A DNA stretch of 64,000 nt from an uncultured Clostridia bacterium (GCA_934162365.1 CAKPIK010000001.1:310001-374000), one strand, 5' to 3'. Shown: positions 10,031 through 18,970, counted from the stretch's first letter. The notes: generated from the letters alone by a model not told the origin. Numbers and translations: made by a program.

Positions 10031-12097
10031 ATGAATGATTCATTATTTTACATTATAATAGCTGTGGCTGGAATTGGATTATTAGGAATAATGATATGGT
10101 ATTATTTAATATCTAAAAGAATGAATAAAGAAGACCTAAAATATATTAAAGAATTAAAAAAAGGAACAGAAAATACTGGATATTCATTAGATGTAATATA
10201 CCAAAAACTATATGTTTTTTACACAAAAATACCATTTGTTAAAAGATATTTAGCTAAATTAAGAAGACGTTTGGAAATAATTAACGTAGAAGATGAATAT
10301 TTAACCAGAAGACAATCATCAGAATACTTAACAAGAGCATTATTAATAATTATTCCACTAACAATTATAATAATTGCTTTAACTAAAAATAATACTTTAT
10401 TAATGTTTATCTTATTGATTTTTGAAATATTTATTACAGAAATAATAATCGAAGGTAGTGTAGATAAACTTGATAATAAAATATTAAAACAACAAATAGA
10501 TTTTTTTGCAGAAATAAGACATGCATATCATGAAACCAATATGGTTGAAGAAGCAATTTATCAAGTCGCTCAAGATGATGAAAAAGAAGTTTCTCTTCAG
10601 GCACAAAAAATTTATGAAATATTAATATCAGATGATCCAGAAACAGAATTAGAAAAGTATTATGATACAGCTCCGAACAGCTATTTAAAGGAATTTGCAG
10701 GAATCTCATTTTTAACAAAAGAGTTTGGAGATAGAACAATAGATGGAAGCTCATTATATTTAAAAAATGTTAATAATATAACAGAAGAAATGCAAATCGA
10801 AATCTTAAAAAGAGATAAATTAAATTATGTGTTTCAAAGTTTATCAATAATTGCAATATTACCAGTTCTATTTATAGATGCAATTAAAAACTGGTCAATA
10901 TCTCAATTTAGTTTTACAAGTACATTTTATAATGGAAAATGGGGATTTATAACTCAAACTCTATTGCTAATTATAACAGCAGTTTGTTTTTTATTGGTAA
11001 GAAAAGTAAAAGACAATGGAAGCATACAGGCTATAACAAATGAAAACCCATGGCAGAGAAAATTATATGAAAAGCCATTTATTAAAAAAATAGTAAATTT
11101 ATTTATACCTAAAAAAGGAACAAAAGAATATAGAAAAATAGTTAAATTACTTAAAGATGCAGCCAGCAAGCAGAAAATGGAATGGTTGTTTATAAATAGA
11201 ATTACTATGTGCTTAGCTGTATGTATAATTTCATTATTTACATTCGAAAAAATACATAATGTTGCAGTTGATCTAGTATATACAGACACATCAAGTTATA
11301 GCCAAAGTATAATAGGAATGTCAGATTCTGAAGAACAAAAAGCTAAGGCAGAACTTGAAAGCGATAATGTATTTTTAGATAAATATAAAGGGAAAAAAGT
11401 TACTAAAAGTCAATTAAGAATAGCAGTAAAAAATTCAGCAGCATATAAAGAAAAAGATGATACAGAAATAGACAAAGCAGTAGATAGAATATATACAAAA
11501 TTACAAACAATAGATAATGAATATTTAAAATGGTTAGAATTAGTGTTGGCTTTAGGATTTGCATATATTGGATATATGGCGCCAATGTTATTTTTGTATT
11601 TCCAAGCTAAAATGAGACAACTTGAAATGGAAGATGAAGTAATGCAATTCCAAACTATAATACTAATGCTTATGAAAATTGAAAGAGTTAACGTTGAGAT
11701 TATATTGGAATGGTTGGAAAGATATGCAAATATATTTAAAGAACCAATTACAAAATGTGTTAACAACTACGAAAGTGGAGCTTGGGAAGCATTAGAACAA
11801 TTAAAAAATGATACAACATTCCCACTATTTATTAGAATAGTAGAAAGTTTACAAGCAGCAGTCGAAAAAATTCCAATTGTACAAGCATTTGATGAACTAG
11901 ATTCAGAAAGAGACTATTATCAAGAAAAAAGAAAACAATCTAATGAAAGATTAATATCTAAAAAAGCTCTAATAGGAAAAGTAATTGGATTTGCACCAAT
12001 GGTATGCTTATTTGTTGGTTACTTGATAATACCATTAGTAGTAATAGGATTAGGAAGCATGACAGGAACCTTCTCTGGAATGCAGGCAGCTATGTAA
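10031..12097 (+). CDS. TadB/TadC-like integral membrane platform protein (apparent fusion)
   Basis: A 688-residue membrane protein of the type II secretion F (GspF/TadB/TadC) type. Hydrophobic segments lie near residues 5-24, 103-140, 275-290, 310-328, 390-405, 500-525 and 655-682. A first cytosolic helical region (about 150-270, QQIDFFAEIRHAYHETN) and a second (about 535-650, MQFQTIILMLMKIERVNVE) correspond to two F-domain units. Tad systems normally encode these as two proteins of about 300 residues, so this looks like a TadB-TadC fusion. It would be the membrane partner turned by the CpaF-like ATPase upstream. ATG 10031 follows AGGAGGTG; the next gene starts 12 bases later. Confidence 0.75.
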   Translation: MNDSLFYIIIAVAGIGLLGIMIWYYLISKRMNKEDLKYIKELKKGTENTGYSLDVIYQKLYVFYTKIPFVKRYLAKLRRRLEIINVEDEYLTRRQSSEYLTRALLIIIPLTIIIIALTKNNTLLMFILLIFEIFITEIIIEGSVDKLDNKILKQQIDFFAEIRHAYHETNMVEEAIYQVAQDDEKEVSLQAQKIYEILISDDPETELEKYYDTAPNSYLKEFAGISFLTKEFGDRTIDGSSLYLKNVNNITEEMQIEILKRDKLNYVFQSLSIIAILPVLFIDAIKNWSISQFSFTSTFYNGKWGFITQTLLLIITAVCFLLVRKVKDNGSIQAITNENPWQRKLYEKPFIKKIVNLFIPKKGTKEYRKIVKLLKDAASKQKMEWLFINRITMCLAVCIISLFTFEKIHNVAVDLVYTDTSSYSQSIIGMSDSEEQKAKAELESDNVFLDKYKGKKVTKSQLRIAVKNSAAYKEKDDTEIDKAVDRIYTKLQTIDNEYLKWLELVLALGFAYIGYMAPMLFLYFQAKMRQLEMEDEVMQFQTIILMLMKIERVNVEIILEWLERYANIFKEPITKCVNNYESGAWEALEQLKNDTTFPLFIRIVESLQAAVEKIPIVQAFDELDSERDYYQEKRKQSNERLISKKALIGKVIGFAPMVCLFVGYLIIPLVVIGLGSMTGTFSGMQAAM

Positions 12098-12109
12098 AGG
12101 AGGAAACAT

Positions 12110-12496
12110 ATGGAAAACGCTTCAAAAGCTTTGATTATGGCTGGTGGAATATTAATAGCAATAATAATTATAGCCTTACTAATAAAGGGCTATACTAATG
12201 TTAGTATATTTCAAAAAACAAAACTCTCAGAGGAAGAACAAGAAAAACTAGTAGCATTTAATGAACAATACACTAAATATTTAGGGAAGTATGTTTATGG
12301 AATAGAAGTTAGCACTTTAATGAATAAGTGTGAGGATGATGGAAATGTAATTGTTGAGCTTGAAAAAGGAAGCACTATTCCTCCAAATGATGTTGGACAG
12401 GATACAAAATATTATAAATGTACTGGAATTGAATATGATAATTCCACTGGAAAAGTAAAAAAAATAAAATTTGCAGAAGTAAAACTTAGTAAATAA
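12110..12496 (+). CDS. Pilin-like protein, MENA family member 1
   Basis: A 128-residue protein with a very short polar N-terminus (MENASKAL), one strongly hydrophobic helix (about residues 8-27) and a soluble acidic domain ending in a lysine-rich strand region (STGKVKKIKFAEVKLSK). It is one of five neighbours sharing this N-terminus. The shape is that of a mature pilin or pseudopilin, but no prepilin leader (basic residues, then Gly, then Glu at +5) precedes the helix. It follows the TadB/TadC-like gene by 12 bases with AAGGAGG upstream. Function is inferred from context only. Confidence 0.6.
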   Translation: MENASKALIMAGGILIAIIIIALLIKGYTNVSIFQKTKLSEEEQEKLVAFNEQYTKYLGKYVYGIEVSTLMNKCEDDGNVIVELEKGSTIPPNDVGQDTKYYKCTGIEYDNSTGKVKKIKFAEVKLSK

Positions 12497-12508
12497 GAAG
12501 GGGTTAAA

Positions 12509-12934
12509 ATGGAAAATGCATCAAAAGCCTTATTAATGGCAGCTGGAGTTTTGGTAGGAATATTGGTACTTGCATTAATGATTACAATGTTCTTGAGTTC
12601 AAGGGATTTATCTTCAGAATATTCTAAAATAAAAAATTCAGAAGCCATACAACAGTTTAATGTAAACTTTACAAAATATATTGGACAAGAACTAAATATA
12701 AATCAAGTTGTTACTATATGTAATTTTGCTATAGAAAATGGATTTAGTAAAAACGATATTACTGGAAATATAGGATATAAAAATGAAAGTAATATTATGA
12801 CAGAGTTACAAATAAAGGCTGAAAAAGAACAAAAAGGGTGCAATTATTATTATGTTATTGAGATTTTAAGTTATACAGAAGATGGAAAAATATCAAAAAT
12901 AAAAATTGATTCGAAAACTATTAGAATTTCATAA
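12509..12934 (+). CDS. Pilin-like protein, MENA family member 2
   Basis: A 141-residue paralogue of the preceding gene: MENASKALLMAAGVL, a hydrophobic helix to about residue 30, then an extracellular domain. The domain shares the pattern QFNxxFTKYIGQ...INQVVTICN with member 1 (EQYTKYLGK...VSTLMNKCE). The C-terminus again ends in short strands (GKISKIKIDSKTIRIS). It starts 12 bases after member 1 with GAAGGGG upstream. The shared motif in the soluble part shows that the similarity extends beyond the membrane helix, so these are true paralogues and probably minor subunits of one fibre. Confidence 0.6.
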   Translation: MENASKALLMAAGVLVGILVLALMITMFLSSRDLSSEYSKIKNSEAIQQFNVNFTKYIGQELNINQVVTICNFAIENGFSKNDITGNIGYKNESNIMTELQIKAEKEQKGCNYYYVIEILSYTEDGKISKIKIDSKTIRIS

Positions 12935-12965
12935 TTTGCAAATGTTACCAAAAAAAGAAAAAATA

Positions 12966-12994
12966 TTGCAAAAACAATATATAAATAGTATAAT
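12966..12994 (+). promoter_or_regulatory. Internal promoter in the pilin cluster
   Basis: TTGCAA at 12966-12971, 17-bp spacer, TATAAT at 12989-12994, just before the TTG-initiated gene at 13011. It suggests that the later pilin genes can be transcribed separately. Confidence 0.55.
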
Positions 12995-13010
12995 ATAGGA
13001 AGGAAAAAAC

Positions 13011-13460
13011 TTGAAAAAAAATATTATAATAATATCTTTAGTGCTTTTAATTATAATAATTATTTGCATAGTAGGTATAAAATTAAATTCTAAAACTAAC
13101 ATATCTACAAAGCAAGAAAATCAAGAATATGAAAAGTATTTATTAAATGAAATTTATGGAACAGATGTTATAACATTAATAAACAAAGCAATAAGTGATA
13201 ATGAATATAATAAAATTCAAAAAGATGAAAAAGGATTTTATATTGAAAATAATACAAATAGTATAAAAATAGAAATAGTAATGATTACAGATGAAGAAAA
13301 AAATGAAACTACAACTTACAAAATGGAAGCAATTTCAAAAGTTGGAATAGTAGAATTTATAAAAAATTTTAATATAGTAAAATTTAAATGCACAAAAAAA
13401 GAATATCATAAAGAAACAGGAAAAATAAAATACATTGAAATTACTCAACAAACAATATAA
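13011..13460 (+). CDS. Membrane-anchored pilin-cluster protein, divergent
   Basis: A 149-residue protein with a TTG start (13011), supported by GGAAGGA seven bases upstream. It has a lysine start, one hydrophobic helix (about residues 4-24) and a soluble domain with NEIYGTDVITLINKAISDN, which resembles the YGIEVSTLMNKCED region of MENA member 1. The end (KYIEITQQTI) again has the short-strand pattern. It lacks the MENASKAL start, so it is probably a diverged paralogue or minor subunit. It has its own promoter. Confidence 0.5.
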   Translation: MKKNIIIISLVLLIIIIICIVGIKLNSKTNISTKQENQEYEKYLLNEIYGTDVITLINKAISDNEYNKIQKDEKGFYIENNTNSIKIEIVMITDEEKNETTTYKMEAISKVGIVEFIKNFNIVKFKCTKKEYHKETGKIKYIEITQQTI

Positions 13461-13539
13461 AAACATGTTATTAAGTTTAGATTTTTTAGAATCTAAAATG
13501 TAAATATATATATTTATAGAAAAAAAGGAGGAATCATTT

Positions 13540-13749
13540 ATGGAGAACGCATCAAAAGCCTTATTAATTGCAGCTGCAGTATTAATTGTTATATTATTAA
13601 TTGCATTTGGTATGAGAATATTTAATTCAACTGGTGATGTTTCAGGACAAGCAGAATCAACAGGAGAAAAATTAACAAACTCAACACAAGCTGCTAGTAA
13701 TTCAGCACAAAATGCATTATCAGGATTGGATAAATGGACAAAAAAATAA
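13540..13749 (+). CDS. Short pilin-like protein, MENA family member 3 (candidate major subunit)
   Basis: Only 69 residues: MENASKALLIAAAVL, a hydrophobic helix to about residue 27, then a short Ser/Thr/Gln/Asn-rich segment ending GLDKWTKK. The size and simple make-up are like Flp/Tad major pilins, which are 50-70 residues after processing. The ribosome binding site AAGGAGGA is the strongest in the cluster, and two hairpins lie directly downstream (13752-13815). Both fit a highly expressed subunit. There is no cleavable leader. Calling it the major pilin is an inference. Confidence 0.55.
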   Translation: MENASKALLIAAAVLIVILLIAFGMRIFNSTGDVSGQAESTGEKLTNSTQAASNSAQNALSGLDKWTKK

Positions 13750-13751
13750 AA

Positions 13752-13808
13752 TAAGCTTATGGATATAGCTCCATAAGCTAAAGCATAATATACATATTAT
13801 GTTTTAGC
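13752..13808 (+). terminator. Paired hairpins after the short pilin gene
   Basis: AGCTTATGGA / TCCATAAGCT (13752-13777) is followed by AAAGCATAATA / TATTATGTTTT (about 13779-13806). There is little U-run after the first stem. They could be partial terminators or 3' stabilisers that raise the level of the short pilin relative to its neighbours. Confidence 0.5.
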
Positions 13809-13843
13809 TTGTGGATAAAAACAAATGAAAGGAAAGAATATTT

Positions 13844-14239
13844 ATGGAAAATGCATCAAAAGCTTTGTTAATTGCTGGGAGTGTATTGATTGCTATATTG
13901 TTAATTGCAATTGGCGTTAGAGTTTTAAATTCAACACAAGGAACAACAGAATCCACAGAAAGTACTATGAAATCAACAGCAGTGACCATGTTTAATAATA
14001 AGTTTATACCATATACAGGAAACAATAAGGGATTTGCAGATGTTAGTTCAATACAACAGATAATTATTGCAAATAATGCTACAAGTCCAGAACATAAGGT
14101 TGATTTTTATGTAGGAACAACTAATTATTTAAACAGAAGTATATCAGATCTAAATACTAGTAAAAAGTATGAAATTATACCAAGTTATAATAAAACTACT
14201 GGTTATATAGTACAAATAACAGTAAAACCACAAAGTTAA
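13844..14239 (+). CDS. Pilin-like protein, MENA family member 4
   Basis: A 131-residue protein: MENASKALLIAGSVL, a hydrophobic helix to about residue 26, the same FNSTxG-type hinge as member 3 (VLNSTQGTTEST), then a domain with FNNKFIPYTGNNKGFADVSSIQQIIIANN. The domain matches the TKYIGQ...VVTICN pattern of member 2. It ends in strands. It is probably a minor pilin or a tip/stalk subunit. A MENASKALLIA start shared with member 3 points to recent duplication of the N-terminal module. Confidence 0.6.
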   Translation: MENASKALLIAGSVLIAILLIAIGVRVLNSTQGTTESTESTMKSTAVTMFNNKFIPYTGNNKGFADVSSIQQIIIANNATSPEHKVDFYVGTTNYLNRSISDLNTSKKYEIIPSYNKTTGYIVQITVKPQS

Positions 14240-14258
14240 AATAGTTAAGGAGGCCAAT

Positions 14259-15047
14259 ATGGAAAATGCAGCAGATGCCTTAAAAATGGCAGCAGCAGTT
14301 TTAATATTTATAATAGCAATTGCAAGCTCATTTTCTTTATTTGGCACTGCAAAGCAAACAGCAGATTCAGTTATAGGGATGAGAGATAAACAAAAATATT
14401 TAGATGCTGCAGAGTTAGATACTGTTTTATATGTATCGTCTGATGTAATATCTAAAGAGGATTCTAAAGAAGGAAATTCCCAAGTTGTAGGACTTACTAC
14501 AAAAGGTGATAGGATTGTTGGAATAGATGATGTTATTTCAACAATTTATAGATATAACAAAGAAAAATATGGTGTAACAATTGTAAAGGCAAATGGAGAA
14601 GTAATTGCAAGATTTGATAGTAATACTGAAAATGTTATGAGCCAATATAATAATATTAAATCTGGTTTTGATAAATATGTTAGTGAATTAGAAAAAAATA
14701 CTTCTACTTCATATACTAGTCCTAAATTCTCAAATAATAAATTACAAGAGTTATATGCAATAAGTGTGGCAGGGAATAGTAAAATTAGATATGGAGCACC
14801 TTGGTATGGAAATGATAATCAAATTCAAAAAAGGGTTTCAGCTGATATAGATGGAACAGAATATAAATTTAATGGACAAACATACCAGGGAAAAGGAATA
14901 TATGATAAAATAAAAAATTCGCAAAAGATAATAGAAGTTGTAAATGAAATAGACCAAAGTCAATACTTAAAAGATGGAACAAATGAAACAGAACTGTTAC
15001 AGCAATATAAAATGCCAACAGTTGAAGTTATTTATATAGTTTATTAA
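14259..15047 (+). CDS. Large pilin-like protein, MENA family member 5
   Basis: A 262-residue protein beginning MENAADALKMAAAVL with a hydrophobic helix to about residue 29. The soluble region is longer than in the other members and has no recognisable domain. It resembles the size and layout of TadE/TadF-like minor pseudopilins. GGAGG lies seven bases before ATG 14259, 19 bases after the previous gene. The N-terminal alignment with members 1-4 is clear (MENAxxAL, then A/G-rich helix), while the remainder is unique. Confidence 0.55.
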   Translation: MENAADALKMAAAVLIFIIAIASSFSLFGTAKQTADSVIGMRDKQKYLDAAELDTVLYVSSDVISKEDSKEGNSQVVGLTTKGDRIVGIDDVISTIYRYNKEKYGVTIVKANGEVIARFDSNTENVMSQYNNIKSGFDKYVSELEKNTSTSYTSPKFSNNKLQELYAISVAGNSKIRYGAPWYGNDNQIQKRVSADIDGTEYKFNGQTYQGKGIYDKIKNSQKIIEVVNEIDQSQYLKDGTNETELLQQYKMPTVEVIYIVY

Positions 15048-15067
15048 TAAAAAAGAAGGAGAAAGAG

Positions 15068-15580
15068 ATGGGAGATTCATTAATTACTATAGTAGCAATT
15101 TTCTTAGCAGCAATACTTATGTTTGTATTTCCACTTGCAGCAATATCAGAAATGAATGATAATGAAGCTTTAGCAATGGTACAATCATATACAACAGAGT
15201 TTGTTGACAATATAAGAAGTAAAGGCAAAATAACGAAAGAAGATTATGATGCATATATTCAAAAATTACATGCTACAGGAAATTCATATGATGTCAGTAT
15301 AGAAGTTCAAATAGCAGATGCAAACCCGGGAAAGAAAACTCAAAATCAACAAATAGGAGATACAACTTATTATGGAGTATATACTACTCAAATTCAAACA
15401 GCATTAGGTAATTCAGGAAAGTACACATTGAAAGAAGGAGATTTTGTTAACGTATCTGTAAAAAATACAAATACTACAATATCACAAATGATTAAAAGTG
15501 TATTATATAGTGTAACTGGTGATTCTTCTTATGTAATATCAGCACAAGCTTCTGGCAGTGTAGTTTCAACAGGATATTAA
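15068..15580 (+). CDS. Membrane-anchored pilus-cluster protein
   Basis: A 170-residue protein: MGDSLITIVAIFL begins a hydrophobic helix (about residues 4-27) that runs directly into an extracellular domain with NIRSKGKITKEDYDAYIQKLHATG. That phrase is similar to minor pseudopilins and TadE-like proteins of Clostridia, where a short helix pair precedes a beta-rich end. No leader peptide is visible. It follows the previous gene by 20 bases with GAAGGAG upstream, and a weak terminator-like stem lies downstream (15617-15646). Confidence 0.5.
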   Translation: MGDSLITIVAIFLAAILMFVFPLAAISEMNDNEALAMVQSYTTEFVDNIRSKGKITKEDYDAYIQKLHATGNSYDVSIEVQIADANPGKKTQNQQIGDTTYYGVYTTQIQTALGNSGKYTLKEGDFVNVSVKNTNTTISQMIKSVLYSVTGDSSYVISAQASGSVVSTGY

Positions 15581-15616
15581 TATAAGAACCTTAATTATTT
15601 ATAATTGTTAAAATGT

Positions 15617-15646
15617 GGGGCAAGGTTCTATACTTGTCCTATTTTT
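15617..15646 (+). terminator. Possible weak terminator within the pilus cluster
   Basis: GGGGCAAG (15617-15624) pairs imperfectly with CTTGTCCT (15633-15640) ahead of ATTTTTT. A GAACAA / TTGTTC pair follows at about 15654-15679. Confidence 0.45.
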
Positions 15647-15694
15647 TATATAACGAACAATACCAAAGAGAAGTTGTTCTAGAAAGGTAAATGT

Positions 15695-17701
15695 ATGAAG
15701 CTTCAAAATTTAACAGTAATTTTTATAATAATAATAATACCAGTAATTCTTTTAGTGTCCCTCTATATAACAAATGGTATTAAAACAATAAAATATCAAG
15801 CATTATATGATACTGGCCTACTTACTGCATCACATGATGCTATTAATGCTTTTGAACTTAATACCACAAATGATATATATTCTGATAATGCGGAAACCAA
15901 AAGAGATATATTAAAGTCATCAGTAAAAATGTTTGAAAAAAGTTTATGCAATACTTGTAGAATTTCTTCATATAATACATCTGAAATAGAACAATATATA
16001 CCAGCTATTGTATTTGGTATGTATGATGGATTTTATATGTATGCACCATCATATAATTCAGATACAAAAAAATATGAACATAATTTGAAAAATTACGTTT
16101 ATTATTCAGAAAAACTTACAGATGGAACTGTTATAAGGTATTCATTAGATAATTATATAATTGTTTCTGGAAAGTTTAATGGAAAATATGAAATAAGAGC
16201 AGGATATTTAATTGACCTTAATGGGTCAACTAGTGATGGAACAAAGTATAAAGGAATTAGTATAGATACAACAGATAAAGATGCAATTAATTATTATAAA
16301 GAAGCATATTATTTTACAAGTAATTTATTAAATCAATCAGATTGGAATGTACCAGATTATTTAAAACCATCAGAATCAAATGATCCTGAAAATGAAAATT
16401 CAGTGTTTGTACAACACAAAAGAACAATAATGAAAAATAAAATTGAAAATGTATTGAATTCTTCAATTACAGCATATTCAGAAAGAACATTCGGAAAAAA
16501 CTATAAAATGCCAAAACTTTCTGAAGAAGACTGGCAGAAGATTTATAGTAATATTTCAATGATAAGCTTTTTCCAAGGAAAGAATATTGGATTAACAAAA
16601 TATAATGGCTATTGTGTATTAAATAGTACAAATAGTAATGAATATGTAAATTCTAATTTGATGTATTTTATAGATGAAGGAACCAAGACTTATCATGATA
16701 TAAGATGTACTAAAAAAGAAGGAGAGTTAAAGGGATATAAAGTAGGGGATTTTAAAAAAGTAAAAAGAGAAAGAGAAGTTACTAGCGAAACCGAAGATGG
16801 CAAAGAAGAAAAAACGATTGAATATTATTTTGAATATAATCATAAAGAACTAGCTTGTTATAATTGTATAAATGGTTCATTAAATACAGACCAAACCGTA
16901 TATGATTATATAAACAGTTCAAATACTAGTGATGCAATAAAAACAGCATATTGGACATCACTTGGAAGAGAAAGACATACTACAGCTAAAATATTGGATA
17001 CACAATGTGTAATAACCTATAATTTAACTGCTTTGACTCATTCAGAAAGCCCAGAGGTTGTACGTTATGGAGATTCATTTGAAACATATATTTCACCTAA
17101 AAGTTCGCTAAATTATAGAAGACCTAAAGAAACAACAATAATAATGAATGGAAAAATATTAACAAATGGATACACATATAATGATTATAATGGACAAATA
17201 AAAATATCAGAAGTAACTGGCGATCTTATAATAGTTGCATCAAGCATAGAAGAAAAAAGCAATATAAAATTTGATACTGCAAAAGATGTTAAAATAGGAG
17301 AAAAAATAGAAGCTGATATAGATCAAAAACAAAGATTAAGAATTTTTGAATTTATTCCAACAGAAAATGGCACATATAGATTTTATTCAAATGATCCAGC
17401 TGCTACCAACAGAAAGACGGATCCGTATGCATATATTTATGATGGATCTGTTGCAGAAAATACAACAGAAAATTTAAATAATATGGCAGCTGAATATGCA
17501 AATATGACATCGACAAGTGGAAGAAATATACCATTACTTGATAAAACATGTTATAAAAGAGACGATGATGGTGGAGAAGGATGGAACTTCAAAATAGAAT
17601 GTGAACTTAAAGCTGGTACGAAATACTTTTTAGTTATAAGGACATACAATACTTTTAGAATTCAAAAATTTACAAATATATATATAGAAAAAATAAAATA
17701 A
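15695..17701 (+). CDS. Large surface protein anchored by an N-terminal helix, last gene of the pilus cluster
   Basis: A 668-residue protein with one N-terminal membrane helix (about residues 8-27) and a large extracytoplasmic part. Two Cys-containing stretches are visible (LCNTCRISSYN near 90; HKELACYNCINGS near 390). The C-terminal 150 residues look like a beta-rich carbohydrate- or ligand-binding domain (RLRIFEFIPTENGTYRFYSND...GTKYFLVIRTYNT), similar in style to pre-peptidase C-terminal domains. By position it could be a tip adhesin or pilus-associated surface protein. ATG 15695 follows AGAAAGG. No LPXTG sorting signal is present. I do not recognise the main body. Confidence 0.5.
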   Translation: MKLQNLTVIFIIIIIPVILLVSLYITNGIKTIKYQALYDTGLLTASHDAINAFELNTTNDIYSDNAETKRDILKSSVKMFEKSLCNTCRISSYNTSEIEQYIPAIVFGMYDGFYMYAPSYNSDTKKYEHNLKNYVYYSEKLTDGTVIRYSLDNYIIVSGKFNGKYEIRAGYLIDLNGSTSDGTKYKGISIDTTDKDAINYYKEAYYFTSNLLNQSDWNVPDYLKPSESNDPENENSVFVQHKRTIMKNKIENVLNSSITAYSERTFGKNYKMPKLSEEDWQKIYSNISMISFFQGKNIGLTKYNGYCVLNSTNSNEYVNSNLMYFIDEGTKTYHDIRCTKKEGELKGYKVGDFKKVKREREVTSETEDGKEEKTIEYYFEYNHKELACYNCINGSLNTDQTVYDYINSSNTSDAIKTAYWTSLGRERHTTAKILDTQCVITYNLTALTHSESPEVVRYGDSFETYISPKSSLNYRRPKETTIIMNGKILTNGYTYNDYNGQIKISEVTGDLIIVASSIEEKSNIKFDTAKDVKIGEKIEADIDQKQRLRIFEFIPTENGTYRFYSNDPAATNRKTDPYAYIYDGSVAENTTENLNNMAAEYANMTSTSGRNIPLLDKTCYKRDDDGGEGWNFKIECELKAGTKYFLVIRTYNTFRIQKFTNIYIEKIK

Positions 17702-17711
17702 TTTTTTAAAT

Positions 17712-17756
17712 AATGGTTACCCTAATTTAAAGAAAGAAGGGTAACCATTGTTTTTT
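17712..17756 (+). promoter_or_regulatory. Hairpin overlapping the ribosome binding site and TTG start of spoIVB
   Basis: Perfect 12-nt arms AATGGTTACCCT (17712-17723) and AGGGTAACCATT (17738-17749), followed by GTTTTTT. The 3' arm contains the end of the Shine-Dalgarno and the first two bases of the start codon. It can act as a terminator of the pilus operon and as a translation-blocking stem for read-through transcripts. Confidence 0.65.
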
Positions 17757-18965
17757 AAAAAGAAAAATTATATTTATTTTATTTTAATTTTATTTTTATT
17801 AATAATATTATCTTATGTAACAAATATAACTTCTATACCAGACAGCATAATATTATTTCAAAATCAACAATTAAATATCAAAACAATAGCAGGACTACAA
17901 TTAGAAGAGACTGTTCCTGTTGGAGCAAGCTTAAAAAATGACACGAACTATTCAAGAATATCAACTGAAAAATACAATTTATCATTTTTGGGATTTAATA
18001 TAAAAACAATAACAGCAAATGTTTTGCCAAATACAAAAGTTGTACCATTGGGGGATTTAGCCGGATTAAAATTATATACAAAAGGTATTTTGGTAGTTGG
18101 GGTAAGCGAAATAAAAGGCTATGATAATAAAGTTTATAAGCCATATGAAGAAGCGGGAATAGAACAAGGAGATACAATATTAAAAATAAATAGTGAAGAT
18201 GTTAATACAACTGAAGAATTACTTGCATGTGTAAGTAAATATAAAGGCAACAAAATGAATATAACATATATGAAAAATGGAGAAACATTTGAAAAGACAA
18301 TTACGCCAGTAAAAGCTTCAGAAAATACCTTTAAAATTGGCTTATGGGTTAGAGATTCAGGAGCAGGAGTTGGAACGTTAACTTTTTATTCACCATCGAC
18401 TAAGTCATATGCAGCATTGGGACATGGAATACAAGATGTAGATACACAAGAATTATTAGAAATATCATCTGGTGAGTTTGTAACAGCTAAAATAACAAAA
18501 CTTCAAAAAGGTGAAAAAGATAATCCTGGTAAAATAGAAGGCACAATAGAAGATAGCAAAACAATAGGAAAAATATATAGCAATACTGAATATGGAGTAT
18601 ACGGAAAGAAGACAGATAACAGTGATGAACTTAATGAACAAAATGCAATAGAAGTAGCAAACCGAAATGAAATAAAAACAGAAAAAGCAAGTATAATATG
18701 TACAATAGAAAATGGAATAAAAAAAGAATATGAAGTAGAAATAGAAAAAGTATATGCAAATAATTATAAAAATAACAAAAATATGATAGTAAAGGTAACT
18801 GATAAAGAACTATTAGAAAAAACAGGAGGGATAATTCAAGGAATGAGCGGTTCTCCTATAATACAAAATGGAAAATTAATAGGAGCTTTAACACATGTAT
18901 TTGTAACAGATCCAACAAGAGGATATGGGGTGTTTGCAGACACAATGATTAAACAATTAACATAA
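17748..18965 (+). CDS. spoIVB: SpoIVB-type intramembrane-signalling serine peptidase (S55)
   Basis: Forespore-secreted protease that triggers processing of pro-sigma-K by cleaving SpoIVFA. The 405-residue protein has an N-terminal membrane/signal helix (about 6-24), a PDZ domain (about 105-185, with EEAGIEQGDTILKIN), then the S55 domain. This carries ALGHGIQDVDT with the catalytic His and MSGSPIIQNGKLIGALTHVFVTDPTRGYG with the catalytic Ser. The start is TTG 17748, preceded by AGAAGGG; no better start exists before the hydrophobic helix. It is the only clear spo gene in this neighbourhood. Confidence 0.93.
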   Translation: MFFKKKNYIYFILILFLLIILSYVTNITSIPDSIILFQNQQLNIKTIAGLQLEETVPVGASLKNDTNYSRISTEKYNLSFLGFNIKTITANVLPNTKVVPLGDLAGLKLYTKGILVVGVSEIKGYDNKVYKPYEEAGIEQGDTILKINSEDVNTTEELLACVSKYKGNKMNITYMKNGETFEKTITPVKASENTFKIGLWVRDSGAGVGTLTFYSPSTKSYAALGHGIQDVDTQELLEISSGEFVTAKITKLQKGEKDNPGKIEGTIEDSKTIGKIYSNTEYGVYGKKTDNSDELNEQNAIEVANRNEIKTEKASIICTIENGIKKEYEVEIEKVYANNYKNNKNMIVKVTDKELLEKTGGIIQGMSGSPIIQNGKLIGALTHVFVTDPTRGYGVFADTMIKQLT

Positions 18966-18970
18966 CTAGA

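Noticed and set aside
12110..15580. Pilin-like genes considered as canonical type IV prepilins
   Set aside because: None has a basic leader ending in Gly before the hydrophobic helix, and the ribosome binding sites fix the starts at the short N-terminus.
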